This document shows, piece after piece, positions 26,472 to 39,401 of a stretch of 64,000 bases of DNA. The notes below the pieces were generated by a model that saw only the letters and a list, made by a program, of their open reading frames with translations, did no database searches and had not been told where the DNA came from. Origin of the DNA: Martelella sp. NC20 (GTDB lineage Bacteria > Pseudomonadota > Alphaproteobacteria > Rhizobiales > Rhizobiaceae); assembly GCF_013459645.1 (NCBI RefSeq), contig NZ_CP054861.1, positions 4,700,001-4,764,000 on the forward strand, in the 5' to 3' direction. Position 1 is the first letter of the stretch; each line of letters starts with the position of its first letter. The translations under genes were made by a program, and so were the position numbers.

Positions 26472-28681
26472 AACAGCCGGAGCGAAACGATCCGGATAGA
26501 GGCGGGGGCGATGTTCCGTCGAGGGGAGATGTCGAAGCCATTTTGAATGCCACGCACGGAGACGCGTTTTCCGTGCTGGGCACTCATGAGATCAACGGCA
26601 ATCTCGTTGCCCGGTGTTTCTTGCCGGGCGCAGAGAGCGTCGAGGTATTTGATCTCGACGGGGAGCCCCTCGGAAAGCTGGAGCGCATTGACGATTCCGG
26701 CTTCTTCTGCGGTCGGATTTCCCTCACCACCTTCGTTCCGATCCGCTATCGCGCCCGGCGCGGCGGCGCTGTCTGGACGGTAACCGACCCCTATAGTTTC
26801 TGGCCGGTTCTCGGACCCATGGACGATTATTTCGTCCGCGAGGGATCGCATCTCAGGCTGTTCGACAAGCTTGGCGCCCATCCGATGAGCCATCAGGGCG
26901 TGAAGGGCTTCCATTTCGCCGTCTGGGCGCCCAATGCGCGCCGCGTCTCGGTGGTCGGCGGCTTCAATAACTGGGACGGCCGGCGTCACATGATGCGGTT
27001 CAGGGCCGATTCCGGCGTGTGGGAAATCTTCGCCCCCGACGTCGAGCCCGGTACGCCTTACAAATACGAGATCATCGGCTCCGACGGCAATCTCCAGCCG
27101 CTGAAAGCCGACCCTTTTGCCCGTCGCAGCGAGTTGCGCCCCCAGACCGCGTCAGTGACGGCGGCCGAGATGGAGCAGGTATGGGACGACGAGGACCATC
27201 GCGCCCATTGGGCCGGCCGCGACAAGCGCCGCGAGCCGATCTCGATCTACGAAGTCCATGCCGGTTCATGGCAGCGCCATGATGACGGCACATTCCTGTC
27301 CTGGGACGAACTCGCCGACCGGCTGATCCCCTATTGCGCCGACATGGGTTTCACCCATATCGAATTCCTGCCGATCTCCGAATATCCCTACGACCCCTCC
27401 TGGGGCTATCAGACCACCGGGCTTTACGCGCCGACCGCCCGCTTCGGCGAGCCGGAGGGCTTTGCCCGCTTCGTCAATGGCTGCCACAAGGTCGGCATCG
27501 GGGTGCTGCTCGATTGGGTCCCAGCGCATTTTCCGACCGACGAGCACGGGCTTCGCAATTTCGATGGCACCGCGCTTTATGAACATGCCGATCCGCGCAA
27601 GGGCTTTCATCCGGACTGGAACACGGCGATCTACAATTTCGATCGCACCGAGGTGGCGTCGTTCCTGCTCAACAATGCGCTCTACTGGGGCGAGAAATTC
27701 CATATTGACGGCCTGCGCGTCGATGCGGTCGCCTCGATGCTCTATCTCGACTATTCCCGCAATTACGGCGAATGGATTCCGAACGAATATGGCGGCAACG
27801 CCAATCTGGGCGCGGTGCGCTTCATCCAGGAAACCAACAAGGCGGTCTACGGCCAGCATCCCGAGATGATGACCATCGCCGAGGAATCCACCACCTGGCC
27901 GAAAGTGTCGCAGCCGGTGCATGAGGGTGGCCTCGGCTTCGGTTTCAAGTGGAACATGGGCTTCATGCACGACACGCTGAGCTATTTCGCCCGCGAGCCG
28001 GTATACCGCAAGCATCACCACCAGGAAATCAGCTTCGGCCTGCTCTATGCCTTCACGGAGAATTACGTTCTGCCGCTCTCCCACGACGAAGTGGTGCACG
28101 GCAAGGGCTCGCTGATTGCCAAAATGTCCGGCGACGACTGGCAGAAATTCGCCAATCTCAGGGCCTATTACGCCTTCATGTGGGCCTATCCCGGCAAGAA
28201 GCTGCTGTTCATGGGCCAGGAATTCGCCCAGTGGAGCGAGTGGAGCGAGGCGCGCGCGCTCGACTGGAACCTGCTCGACTACCACACCCATGAGGGCGTG
28301 CGCCGGCTGGTGCGCGATCTGAACTTCACCTACCGCGCCAAACCCGCGCTCCATGCCCGCGACTGCGAGCCGGAGGGGTTTGAGTGGACGATCGTCGACG
28401 ATCACGACAACTCCGTCTTCGCCTGGCAGCGCAAGGCGCCGGGGGAAAAGCCGATCGTGGTTGTCTGCAATCTCACGCCGGTGCCGCGCGACGGCTATCA
28501 CGTGCCGCTGCCGAAGGCCGGCATCTGGCGGGAAATCCTGAATACCGACGCCGAAATTTACGGCGGCAGCGGCAAGGGCAATGGCGGGCGGGTGCGCGCC
28601 GAAACCCATGGCCATGGCGGCATTTCCGCGGGCCTGATGTTGCCGCCGCTCGCAACCATCATGTTGGAACCGGAAGAGTGA
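26468..28681 (+). CDS. glgB: 1,4-alpha-glucan branching enzyme
   Basis: A 737-residue GH13 enzyme that cuts alpha-1,4 chains and re-attaches them in alpha-1,6 linkage. It carries two N-terminal carbohydrate-binding modules (second with FHFAVWAPNARRVSVVGGFNNWDGRRH near 145), then the catalytic barrel with DGLRVDAVASMLYLDYSR (nucleophile Asp near 420), TIAEEST (acid/base Glu) and LPLSHDEVVHGKGSL. Length matches GlgB with a doubled N-terminus. ATG 26468 overlaps the glgP stop; four codons upstream would also be open but lack a ribosome site. Confidence 0.96.
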   Translation: MKQPERNDPDRGGGDVPSRGDVEAILNATHGDAFSVLGTHEINGNLVARCFLPGAESVEVFDLDGEPLGKLERIDDSGFFCGRISLTTFVPIRYRARRGGAVWTVTDPYSFWPVLGPMDDYFVREGSHLRLFDKLGAHPMSHQGVKGFHFAVWAPNARRVSVVGGFNNWDGRRHMMRFRADSGVWEIFAPDVEPGTPYKYEIIGSDGNLQPLKADPFARRSELRPQTASVTAAEMEQVWDDEDHRAHWAGRDKRREPISIYEVHAGSWQRHDDGTFLSWDELADRLIPYCADMGFTHIEFLPISEYPYDPSWGYQTTGLYAPTARFGEPEGFARFVNGCHKVGIGVLLDWVPAHFPTDEHGLRNFDGTALYEHADPRKGFHPDWNTAIYNFDRTEVASFLLNNALYWGEKFHIDGLRVDAVASMLYLDYSRNYGEWIPNEYGGNANLGAVRFIQETNKAVYGQHPEMMTIAEESTTWPKVSQPVHEGGLGFGFKWNMGFMHDTLSYFAREPVYRKHHHQEISFGLLYAFTENYVLPLSHDEVVHGKGSLIAKMSGDDWQKFANLRAYYAFMWAYPGKKLLFMGQEFAQWSEWSEARALDWNLLDYHTHEGVRRLVRDLNFTYRAKPALHARDCEPEGFEWTIVDDHDNSVFAWQRKAPGEKPIVVVCNLTPVPRDGYHVPLPKAGIWREILNTDAEIYGGSGKGNGGRVRAETHGHGGISAGLMLPPLATIMLEPEE

Positions 28682-28696
28682 GTTGGGGAGGGAAGG

Positions 28697-29959
28697 ATGA
28701 ACAATCGCATGGGACAGCCGCTTGCGCGTGATGCCATGGCCTATGTTCTGGCCGGCGGACGCGGGAGCCGTCTGAAGGAGCTGACGGATACCCGCGCCAA
28801 GCCTGCCGTCTATTTCGGCGGAAAGACCCGCATTATCGATTTCGCGCTGTCGAACGCGCTCAATTCCGGCATTCGCCGTATCGGGGTCGCGACCCAGTAC
28901 AAGGCGCATTCGCTGATCCGCCACCTTCATCAGGGCTGGAACTTCTTCCGGCCGGAGCGGAATGAAAGCTTCGACGTTCTCCCCGCCTCCCAGCGTGTTT
29001 CCGAGACACAGTGGTATGAAGGCACCGCCGACGCGGTCTACCAGAATATCGACATCATCGATTCCTACAATCCGGAATACATGATCATTCTGGCAGGCGA
29101 CCATATTTACAAAATGGACTACGAGATGATGCTGCGCCAGCACGTCAACGAGGGCGCCGACATCACGATCGGCTGCCTCGAAGTGCCGGTGGAGGAGGCC
29201 AAGGGCTTCGGCGTGATGCATGTCGACGAGAACGACCGGATCGTCGATTTCGTCGAAAAGCCCGCCAACCCGCCCGGTATTCCCGGCAATGAAACGATGG
29301 CGCTCGCCTCGATGGGCATCTACGTCTTCAAGACCAGGTTTCTGTTCGACTGCCTTTACCGCGATGCCGCCGACCCGACCTCCAGCCGCGATTTCGGCAA
29401 GGATATCGTTCCCTACATCGTCAAGAACGGCAAGGCGCTGGCCCACCGCTTTTCCAAGAGCTGCGTGCGCTCCAGCTTCGAGGAACAGGCCTATTGGCGC
29501 GATGTCGGAACGCTGGATGCCTATTGGCAGGCCAATATCGACCTGACAGGCGTGGTGCCGGAACTCGATATCTACGACAAGTCCTGGCCGATCTGGTCCT
29601 ATTCGGAAGTCACGCCGCCGGCGAAATTCGTTCACGATGATGAAAACCGGCGCGGTTCGGCGGTCTCCTCGGTGGTCTCCGGCGATTGCATCATTTCCGG
29701 TTCGCAGCTTTACAAGAGCCTGCTGTTTACCGGTGTACGCGCCAATTCCTACTCGCGCCTCGAAGGTGCCGTGGTTCTTCCGCACGTGCATGTCGGCCGC
29801 CACGCCCAGCTTCGCAACGTGATCATCGATCACGGCGTCCATATCCCGGAAGGCCTGGTGGTGGGCGAGGACCCCGAGATCGACGCCCGCCGTTTCCGCC
29901 GCTCGGAAAGCGGCATCTGCCTCATTACGCAGTCAATGATTGATAAACTGGACACATAA
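28697..29959 (+). CDS. glgC: Glucose-1-phosphate adenylyltransferase (ADP-glucose pyrophosphorylase)
   Basis: A 420-residue enzyme making ADP-glucose from ATP and glucose-1-phosphate, the committed step of glycogen synthesis. The N-terminal nucleotidyltransferase motif is [17 protein letters not shown], followed by [19 protein letters not shown] and the sugar-phosphate site FVEKPANPP near 180. A left-handed beta-helix of hexapeptide repeats ends the protein. The start at 28697 has an excellent ribosome site, GGGAGGGAAGG. It lies 15 bases after glgB and 3 before glgA. Allosteric activation by fructose-6-phosphate or pyruvate is known in rhizobial homologues; I infer the same here. Confidence 0.97.
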   Translation: MNNRMGQPLARDAMAYVLAGGRGSRLKELTDTRAKPAVYFGGKTRIIDFALSNALNSGIRRIGVATQYKAHSLIRHLHQGWNFFRPERNESFDVLPASQRVSETQWYEGTADAVYQNIDIIDSYNPEYMIILAGDHIYKMDYEMMLRQHVNEGADITIGCLEVPVEEAKGFGVMHVDENDRIVDFVEKPANPPGIPGNETMALASMGIYVFKTRFLFDCLYRDAADPTSSRDFGKDIVPYIVKNGKALAHRFSKSCVRSSFEEQAYWRDVGTLDAYWQANIDLTGVVPELDIYDKSWPIWSYSEVTPPAKFVHDDENRRGSAVSSVVSGDCIISGSQLYKSLLFTGVRANSYSRLEGAVVLPHVHVGRHAQLRNVIIDHGVHIPEGLVVGEDPEIDARRFRRSESGICLITQSMIDKLDT

Positions 29960-29962
29960 AAC

Positions 29963-33039
<3,077 letters not shown>

Positions 33040-33047
33040 GCATCGCG

Positions 33048-35084
33048 ATGTCCGAGCCTTTGAAAACGCCCGGCGTCCGGGTTCTGGACCGGGGGGTGGA
33101 GTTTTCCGTCTATTCGGAAAACGCCGCCGGCATGGAACTATGCCTGTTCGACAAGGCCGGCGTGGCGACCGCGAAACTGCCGATGGCGCATGCCGGCGGC
33201 AATCTGTTCCGCCTCATGGCGGACGGGGTGAAGCCCGGACAGCGCTATGGCTACCGCGCTTTCGGTGCGTGGGACCCGATGCACGGCCAGTGGTTCGACC
33301 CCTCGAAACTCCTCACTGATCCCTATGCCCGCGAGATCGACCGCCCCTACAGGTTCGATCCGGATTTGAGCGAGTTCGGGTTCGACACCGCCGACATGGT
33401 GCCCAAGAGCATCGTCGTCGCCGACAGCACGGAAGACATCGCTCATGTGGACTTTCCCGATGGCGGGCTGATCTACGAGGCCGGGGTGCGTTCGCTCACC
33501 ATGCTCCATCCCGAGGTGCCGAAAGCCATTCGGGGCACGGTCGCAGCCCTCGGCCACCCGGCCGTGATCGACCATCTGAAGCGGCTCGGCGTCGACGCGA
33601 TCGAGCTTCTGCCGATCACCGCCTGGATGGATGAGCGGCATCTGCTGCCGCTCGGGCTTACCAATGCCTGGGGCTACAATCCCGTTACCTTCATGGCGCT
33701 GGAGCCGCGCATCTGCCCGGGCGGCATTGCCGAACTCCGGGGCGCGGTCAAGGCCCTCCACAAGGCCGGCATCGGCGTGATTCTCGATCTCGTCTTCAAC
33801 CACAGCGGCGAAAGCGACCCGTTCGGCGGGGTCTTGAGTTTTCGCGGGCTCGACAACCAGACCTATTACCGCATAGCCCATGACGACCCCTCGGTGCTGA
33901 TCAACGATACCGGCTGCGGCAACACGATTGCCTGCGATCATCCGATGGTGCGACGCTACATCGTCGACAGCCTGCGCCATTTCGTGACCCAGGCCGGGAT
34001 TGACGGCTTCCGTTTCGATCTGGCGCCGGTGCTGGGACGCAGATATGAGGGCTTCGACCCCAATTCCGAAACGCTGCACGCGATCCTCAACGATCCCGTT
34101 TTGAAGGACCGGACGATGATCGCGGAGCCCTGGGACATCGGCCCCGGCGGCTATCATCTCGGCAATTTCCCGTCGCCGTTTCTGGAATGGAATGACGTCA
34201 CGCGCGACGACATCCGCAAATTCTGGCGCGGCGACGCGTCGATGACCGGAGCGCTGGCCGACGCGCTTTCGGGCTCCTCGCATATCTTTTCGACCCGGGG
34301 GCAGGATCGGACGCGCTCGGTCAATTTCATCGCGGCCCATGACGGGTTCTCGCTTTACGACCTGACGGCCTATGTTCACAAGCACAACGCCGCCAACGGC
34401 GAGCAAAACCGCGACGGTCACGACGAGAACTATTCCTGGAACAACGGCGTCGAGGGCGAGACCGACAACGATATGGTGAACCAACGGCGACGGCAGGATC
34501 TCAGCGCGCTGCTCGGCACGCTGTTTGCAAGCCGCGGCGCGATCATGCTGAAGGCGGGCGACGAGGGCGGTTGCAGCCAGCAGGGCAACAACAACGCCTA
34601 TTGCCAGGACAACGAAATCACCTGGCTCGACTGGACGGATATGGACGAGAAGCTGGTGGCCCACACCGCCGAACTCTCGGCTTTTCGCAAACGTTTCTCG
34701 GTGTTCTCGCAAACCGGCTTCTTCACCGATGACGATGTCCTGTGGCTGCGGCCGGACGGCCAGGTGATGGATGTCGCCGACTGGGAATGCCCCGAGTGCC
34801 AGTGTCTCAGCATGGTGCTTTCCACCACGGAGACGACGACCGGCCATCCAACGCGGCTTGCGGTGCTCATCAATCGCGGCCACGAGGAGGCCGTCTTCAT
34901 GCTGCCCGAGGCCGATGAGCACGGCTGGCACAGCCTCGCAGGCGAAAGCGAAGGCACGGTGGAGATCGCGCTTGCGCCCCGCTCGGTATCGCTCTATGCC
35001 GAAAGGCTAGGCGAAGGAGAGGCAGACTCCCCCTCCTCAGTTGATGAAAGAAGGCCCGATGGTTCTCGAAATTTCGCTGGGTGA
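33048..35084 (+). CDS. glgX: Glycogen debranching enzyme
   Basis: A 678-residue GH13 isoamylase-type enzyme removing the short alpha-1,6 stubs left by phosphorylase. It has an N-terminal CBM48 domain (GVEFSVYSENAAGMELCLFD), LVFNHSGES, the nucleophile segment GFRFDLAPVLGR near 325 and the acid/base Glu in MIAEPWDIGPGGYHLGNFP near 362. The catalytic regions are complete. The last 25 or so residues (after SLYAERL) are Ser/Asp/Arg-rich, unlike the usual ending, and their codons overlap the start of the MaoC gene by 26 bases. A one-base shift near 35000 would stop the protein at a TAG, so the tail is probably non-functional. Confidence 0.93.
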   Translation: MSEPLKTPGVRVLDRGVEFSVYSENAAGMELCLFDKAGVATAKLPMAHAGGNLFRLMADGVKPGQRYGYRAFGAWDPMHGQWFDPSKLLTDPYAREIDRPYRFDPDLSEFGFDTADMVPKSIVVADSTEDIAHVDFPDGGLIYEAGVRSLTMLHPEVPKAIRGTVAALGHPAVIDHLKRLGVDAIELLPITAWMDERHLLPLGLTNAWGYNPVTFMALEPRICPGGIAELRGAVKALHKAGIGVILDLVFNHSGESDPFGGVLSFRGLDNQTYYRIAHDDPSVLINDTGCGNTIACDHPMVRRYIVDSLRHFVTQAGIDGFRFDLAPVLGRRYEGFDPNSETLHAILNDPVLKDRTMIAEPWDIGPGGYHLGNFPSPFLEWNDVTRDDIRKFWRGDASMTGALADALSGSSHIFSTRGQDRTRSVNFIAAHDGFSLYDLTAYVHKHNAANGEQNRDGHDENYSWNNGVEGETDNDMVNQRRRQDLSALLGTLFASRGAIMLKAGDEGGCSQQGNNNAYCQDNEITWLDWTDMDEKLVAHTAELSAFRKRFSVFSQTGFFTDDDVLWLRPDGQVMDVADWECPECQCLSMVLSTTETTTGHPTRLAVLINRGHEEAVFMLPEADEHGWHSLAGESEGTVEIALAPRSVSLYAERLGEGEADSPSSVDERRPDGSRNFAG

Positions 35085-35547
35085 GGTCAAGGGACTGATC
35101 GGGCAGGAAGTCGGCCTGTCGCGCTGGTTCACGGTCGATCAGCCGATGATCGACACCTTCGCCGATGCGACGCTCGATCACCAGTTCATCCATACCGACC
35201 CCGAACGGGCCCGCAACGAGACCCCTTTCGGCGGCACGATCGCGCATGGATTTCTGACGCTGTCCCTGCTTTCGGCGATGAATTACGACTGCGCGCCGCG
35301 CATCCGCGAGCAGACCATGGGCATCAATTTCGGCTTCGACAAGGTGCGTTTCATGGCCCCGGTGAAAAGCGGCGCCAGGGTCCGTGGCCGCTTTTCGCTG
35401 AAGGACGCGCGCTTCAGGGGCGCGGAACTGCTGTCGATCAACTACGCCGTCACCGTCGAAATCGAGGGCGAACGCAAGCCCGCGCTTTCCGCCGAATGGA
35501 TCACCCTCGTCCAGTTCGCCGCCGCCGATCGGCCGGAAACGGTCTAG
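35059..35547 (+). CDS. MaoC-family (R)-specific enoyl-CoA hydratase/dehydratase
   Basis: A 162-residue hot-dog-fold protein. The hydratase signature is present: FADATLDHQFIHTDPERARNETPFGGTIAHGFLTLSLL, with the catalytic Asp and His of the D-x4-H pattern and the GGTIAHG helix. Such proteins hydrate trans-2-enoyl-CoA to (R)-3-hydroxyacyl-CoA, feeding PHA synthesis or acting on beta-methylmalyl-type substrates. ATG 35059 is chosen since GAAGG precedes it; an ATG at 35044 lacks a ribosome site. It overlaps the glgX tail and so may be translated from the glycogen transcript, although its function is unrelated to glycogen. Confidence 0.85.
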   Translation: MVLEISLGEVKGLIGQEVGLSRWFTVDQPMIDTFADATLDHQFIHTDPERARNETPFGGTIAHGFLTLSLLSAMNYDCAPRIREQTMGINFGFDKVRFMAPVKSGARVRGRFSLKDARFRGAELLSINYAVTVEIEGERKPALSAEWITLVQFAAADRPETV

Positions 35548-35600
35548 GCGATTGCCGCGGGGTTCGAAAGCCGGGCACGCGCCTGCGAACCGAGCGTGAT

Positions 35601-36155
35601 CTAAAACCCAGCGTCCTTCGCACCCTGATCGAGAAGCCCGAAGACGTAGGGCGCGAAGGAGCGCCAGCATTCGACCCGGAAGGTGTGCTCTTCCTTGCGG
35701 AAAAGGATGATTTCGGCCTTGCCGAGCACGGTGCGGGTGACCTTGCCGACTGGAAAACTTTCAAGCCGCAGATCGAGCGGGCAGGCCGCGTTCAGCGTCA
35801 CGGCAGCGCCCGGTCCGTCGACCATGATCGCGATGTTGCGGTGGGAGACGTCGACCGCCGAATAGGGACCCGCCGCCGGGCCCAGCCGGCCGGCAAGATC
35901 GTCCTCGTATTCATCGATCACCAGCCACTCGTCGGGTCCGAGCCAGAAGGCGTAGCGCCCCTCGCCGCCGGAGGAGGAAAGCGGCTTCACCGGCAGGTCA
36001 AGTTCCAGCATGCCATTCAGGCCGGGGATCGCCTCTTGACCGGCCCGCAGCGACAGCCGGGTTGCGGGCCGCGCCACCACCAGTCGCGCAAGACCCGATC
36101 CGCCATAGGCGCCGGCAAGCGGCAGGTCGCGTTCCGCTATTGTTTGCTCAGCCAT
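35601..36155 (-). CDS. soxG: Sarcosine oxidase, gamma subunit
   Basis: A 184-residue protein of the SoxG family, the small subunit with similarity to aminomethyltransferase folds, needed for the heterotetrameric sarcosine oxidase. EYEDDLAGRLGPAAGPYSAVDVSHRNIAIMVDGPGAAVTLNAACPLDL and the C-terminal VECWRSFAPYVFGLL are characteristic. ATG 36155 overlaps the soxA stop by 8 bases (ATGGCTGA), so it is translated right after the alpha subunit; an earlier in-frame codon would extend it by eight residues inside soxA. It is the last gene of the minus-strand sox operon. Confidence 0.88.
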   Translation of the reverse strand: MAEQTIAERDLPLAGAYGGSGLARLVVARPATRLSLRAGQEAIPGLNGMLELDLPVKPLSSSGGEGRYAFWLGPDEWLVIDEYEDDLAGRLGPAAGPYSAVDVSHRNIAIMVDGPGAAVTLNAACPLDLRLESFPVGKVTRTVLGKAEIILFRKEEHTFRVECWRSFAPYVFGLLDQGAKDAGF

Positions 36156-39099
36156 TGATCCGCGCTCCTTCGGCGTCATAGAAAACGGTGTCGACCACTT
36201 CGACGGCGATCGTGCGGTCCGGCATCGGCACGTAAAGCGTCTGGCCCTTCAGCGCGTGGCCGTTCTTGACCACCGCCATGGCGATACCGCTCTGCAGAGC
36301 CTCCGACCAGTAGGCGGAGGTGACGTGGCCGAGCATCGGCACCGGCTTTGCGGCATTCGGATCGGCCACCACATGGGCGCCCTCCTCCAGCACCAGCCGG
36401 GAATTGTTCTTGACCATCAGGCCCACGAGTTGCTTGCGGCCCTCGCCAACGAGATCGGGCCGTTTGAGGCCGCGCATGCCGACGAAATCCGGCTTTTTCT
36501 TCGACACCGCCCAGCCCATGCCGACATCATAGGGCGTGACCGTGCCGTCGGTATCCTGACCGACGACGATATAGCCCTTTTCGGCGCGCAGCACATGCAT
36601 GGTCTCGGTGCCATAGGCGCAGGCCCCGAAACCCTCCGCGCGCTCGAAGACCGCCTGCCAGACCTGACGCCCGTAATCGGCGGGCACGTTGATCTCGTAG
36701 CCGAGCTCACCGGTAAACGACACCCGGAACAGCCGCGCGGGCACGCCGCAGACCGTGCATTCGGCAAGGCTCATATGCGGGAGGGCCTCGTTTGAAATAT
36801 CGACGCCCTCGACGAAGGGCTGAATGATTTCGCGGGCCTTCGGACCCTGCACCGCAATCACCGCCCATTGTTCTGTGGTCGATGTGAGCCAGACATTCAG
36901 GTGCGGAAACTCGGTCTGGAGGTAATCCTCCATCATGTTCAGCACCCGCGGCGCGCCGCCGGTCGTCGTCGTCACGTGGAAACGGTCATGCGCCAGCCGG
37001 CCGACGACGCCGTCATCATAGATGTAGCCGTCCTCGCGCAGCATCAACCCGTAACGGCATTTTCCGGGCTTCAGCGTCGACCACGCGTTGGAATACATCA
37101 GGTTCATGAACGCCTCGGCATCGGGACCCACGACCTCGATCTTGCCGAGCGTCGAGGCATCAAAGACACCGGCCGCCTCGCGCACCGTCCGGCATTCGCG
37201 GTTGACGGCATCATGCTTGGTTTCGCCCGCGCGCGGAAAATACCAGGCGCGCTTCCAGTTGCCGACATCCTCGAAGGCCGCGCCCTCGGCCTCCGCCCAG
37301 GCGTTGATCGGGGTCTTGCGGGCCGGATCGAAGAGTGCCGCGCGCGAATGATTGATCAGCGTGCCGAACGTGACCGGGGTGAACGGCTGGCGGAAAGTGG
37401 TGAGCCCCACCTGCGGGATCGGCCGGTCCAGCATTTCGGCGGCGATCGCAAGTCCATGCATGTTGGAGAGCTTACCCTGGTCGGAGGCCATGCCATTGGT
37501 GGTGAAGCGCTTGATGTGCTCGATCGAGGCCATGCCCTCATGCACGGCCTGACGGATATCCTTGGCGCAGACATCATGCTGATAGTCGATGAAGGCCTTG
37601 GCATAGGGATCGGCGTCATCGTTTTCGCCCAGCATGCCGCCGGTCCAGGAATATTCGGTGGTGGCCGCGATATCGGCAAAACCGCCGCCTGCCGCTACGG
37701 CCTCCGAAACGAGCGCGTCCACCGCATCGGTTCCGTTGCAGGCGCCGACCGAGATCGCGTTCTGGGCCGAGACGCCCGGCAGGAACCGCTCGTTTTCGGC
37801 ATCGAAGACGAGCTTGCCGCGCGATTGCGAAAACAGATGCACCGAGGGGGTCCAGCCGGCAGACGTGATCAGAGCGTCGATATCGTAATCGCGGGCCTTG
37901 CCGCTGCCCTTCACCCGCATGGACTTGACCCTGAGCCGACCTTTGGTGCCGATCACCCGATGGCCGGAAAGCACCGTGACCCCGAGCGCCTTTGCCTCTT
38001 CGGCAAGCCCCAGGCCGGGCTCGGCGCGGCTATCGACGATGGCCACCACCTTCACGCCCGCGCGCTTCAGGTCGAACGCCGCCGCATAGGCCGAGTCATG
38101 GGCGCAATAGACCCCGACCTTGGCGCCGACCGCGACGCCGTAATGATTGAGATAGCTGCGCGCGGCCGAGGCCAGCATGATCCCCGGACGGTCATTGTCG
38201 GGAAACACCATCGGGCGCTCGATCGCGCCGGCGGCGAGCACCACCTTTTCCGCGCGCACCTGCCACAGCCGCTCGCGCGGGCCTTCGGCCTTCGCATTCG
38301 GCAGATGGTCGGTCAGCCGTTCGCAAAGGCCGATAAAATTGTGGTTGTAGTAACCGAAAGCCGTGGTGCGCGGCAGGTAGCGGACATTGTCCATCGCGGC
38401 AAGCTCGGCGACGGCGGAAAGCGCCCAGTCATAACCCGGCATGCCGTTTACCATGGTGCCGGTTTCATATTGCAGCGCGCCGCCCGGCTCGGGCTTTTCG
38501 TCGCAGATGATCACTTGCCTGCCGGTGCGCGCGGCCGAAAGCGCCGCCGTCAGGCCGGCCAGCCCCGCGCCGGCGACCAGAACGTCGCAATGGACGTAGC
38601 GGCTGGCATAGCTGTCCGGGTCTTCCTCCGTGGGCGCCGCGCCGAGGCCGGCGGCCTTGCGGATCGCGGGCTCATAGAGCCTGTGCCATGCGCTGAACGG
38701 CCACATGAAGGTCTTGTAGTAGAAGCCGGCGATCAGCATCGGCGAGACGATATCGTTGATGGCGCCGACATCGAAGGAAAGCGACGGCCAGCGGTTCTGC
38801 GACCCCGCCTTCATGCCGTCGAACACCTCCTGCACCGTGCCGCGCACGTTCGGCTGGCGGCGGGCGCTGTCGCGGGCGATATCAAACAGCGCGTTCGGCT
38901 CCTCGGGGCCCGCCGTCAGGAACCCCCGCGGGCGGTGATATTTGTACGAGCGGCCGACCAGATGAACGCCGTTGGCAATGAGCGCCGAGGCCAGCGTATC
39001 GCCCTCCAGCGCGGAATAGGTCTTGCCGTCGAAGGTGAAGCGCACGGTTTTCGCGGGCGTCAGCCGGCCCTTGCCTGCAATCCGGAATGCACCGCTCAT
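36148..39099 (-). CDS. soxA: Sarcosine oxidase, alpha subunit
   Basis: A 983-residue subunit of tetrameric sarcosine oxidase, which converts sarcosine, O2 and tetrahydrofolate to glycine, H2O2 and 5,10-methylene-THF. The N-terminus has a 2Fe-2S ferredoxin-like fold remnant (FTFDGKTYSALEGDTLASALIANGV), then a dinucleotide motif DVLVAGAGLAGLTAALSAARTGRQVIICDEKPEPGG near 165 binding NAD+, ending in a folate-binding GcvT-like half from about 590 (FDASTLGKIEVVGPDAEAFMN). Length is normal (about 985-1000). It overlaps soxG by 8 bases and soxD by 4, in the usual D-A-G order. Confidence 0.96.
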   Translation of the reverse strand: MSGAFRIAGKGRLTPAKTVRFTFDGKTYSALEGDTLASALIANGVHLVGRSYKYHRPRGFLTAGPEEPNALFDIARDSARRQPNVRGTVQEVFDGMKAGSQNRWPSLSFDVGAINDIVSPMLIAGFYYKTFMWPFSAWHRLYEPAIRKAAGLGAAPTEEDPDSYASRYVHCDVLVAGAGLAGLTAALSAARTGRQVIICDEKPEPGGALQYETGTMVNGMPGYDWALSAVAELAAMDNVRYLPRTTAFGYYNHNFIGLCERLTDHLPNAKAEGPRERLWQVRAEKVVLAAGAIERPMVFPDNDRPGIMLASAARSYLNHYGVAVGAKVGVYCAHDSAYAAAFDLKRAGVKVVAIVDSRAEPGLGLAEEAKALGVTVLSGHRVIGTKGRLRVKSMRVKGSGKARDYDIDALITSAGWTPSVHLFSQSRGKLVFDAENERFLPGVSAQNAISVGACNGTDAVDALVSEAVAAGGGFADIAATTEYSWTGGMLGENDDADPYAKAFIDYQHDVCAKDIRQAVHEGMASIEHIKRFTTNGMASDQGKLSNMHGLAIAAEMLDRPIPQVGLTTFRQPFTPVTFGTLINHSRAALFDPARKTPINAWAEAEGAAFEDVGNWKRAWYFPRAGETKHDAVNRECRTVREAAGVFDASTLGKIEVVGPDAEAFMNLMYSNAWSTLKPGKCRYGLMLREDGYIYDDGVVGRLAHDRFHVTTTTGGAPRVLNMMEDYLQTEFPHLNVWLTSTTEQWAVIAVQGPKAREIIQPFVEGVDISNEALPHMSLAECTVCGVPARLFRVSFTGELGYEINVPADYGRQVWQAVFERAEGFGACAYGTETMHVLRAEKGYIVVGQDTDGTVTPYDVGMGWAVSKKKPDFVGMRGLKRPDLVGEGRKQLVGLMVKNNSRLVLEEGAHVVADPNAAKPVPMLGHVTSAYWSEALQSGIAMAVVKNGHALKGQTLYVPMPDRTIAVEVVDTVFYDAEGARING

Positions 39100-39401
39100 T
39101 TGCCGTCTCCCAGACCAAGCGAGGCAGGATCGGGCTTCGGTTCGCCGGCCTTGTAGGTTTTCAGGAACCGGTCCGAAACCGTGTCGCGGGCGGCGTTAAA
39201 GAACCGGCCGCAGCCATGGGAATGGCGCCAGCGCTCGAAATGCAGGCCCTTGGGATTGGTGCGCATGAAGAAAAACTCGGCAAATTCAGCATCGGAGAGT
39301 CCGGCCATGTTTTCAGGCCGCGCGATATGCGCCTCGCCCACGCCGGAAAATTCCAGCTCGCTGCGCGCTTCCTCGCAATAGGGACAGTATATCAGCAGCA
39401 T
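39096..39401 (-). CDS. soxD: Sarcosine oxidase, delta subunit
   Basis: A 101-residue zinc-binding subunit. MLLIYCPYCEEARSELEF gives the Cys6/Cys9 pair and RWRHSHGCGRFFNAARDT near 60 supplies the His and Cys that complete the zinc site in SoxD. The residues MRTNPKGLHFERW are family hallmarks. The stop overlaps the soxA start by 4 bases, and the upstream hydrolase stop abuts its ATG directly, so it sits firmly within one transcript. Confidence 0.94.
   Translation of the reverse strand: MLLIYCPYCEEARSELEFSGVGEAHIARPENMAGLSDAEFAEFFFMRTNPKGLHFERWRHSHGCGRFFNAARDTVSDRFLKTYKAGEPKPDPASLGLGDGK

Noticed and set aside
27266..29842. 858-codon open frame on the minus strand across glgB and glgC
   Set aside because: Antisense to two well-conserved glycogen genes, His/Gly/Arg-rich shadow composition.
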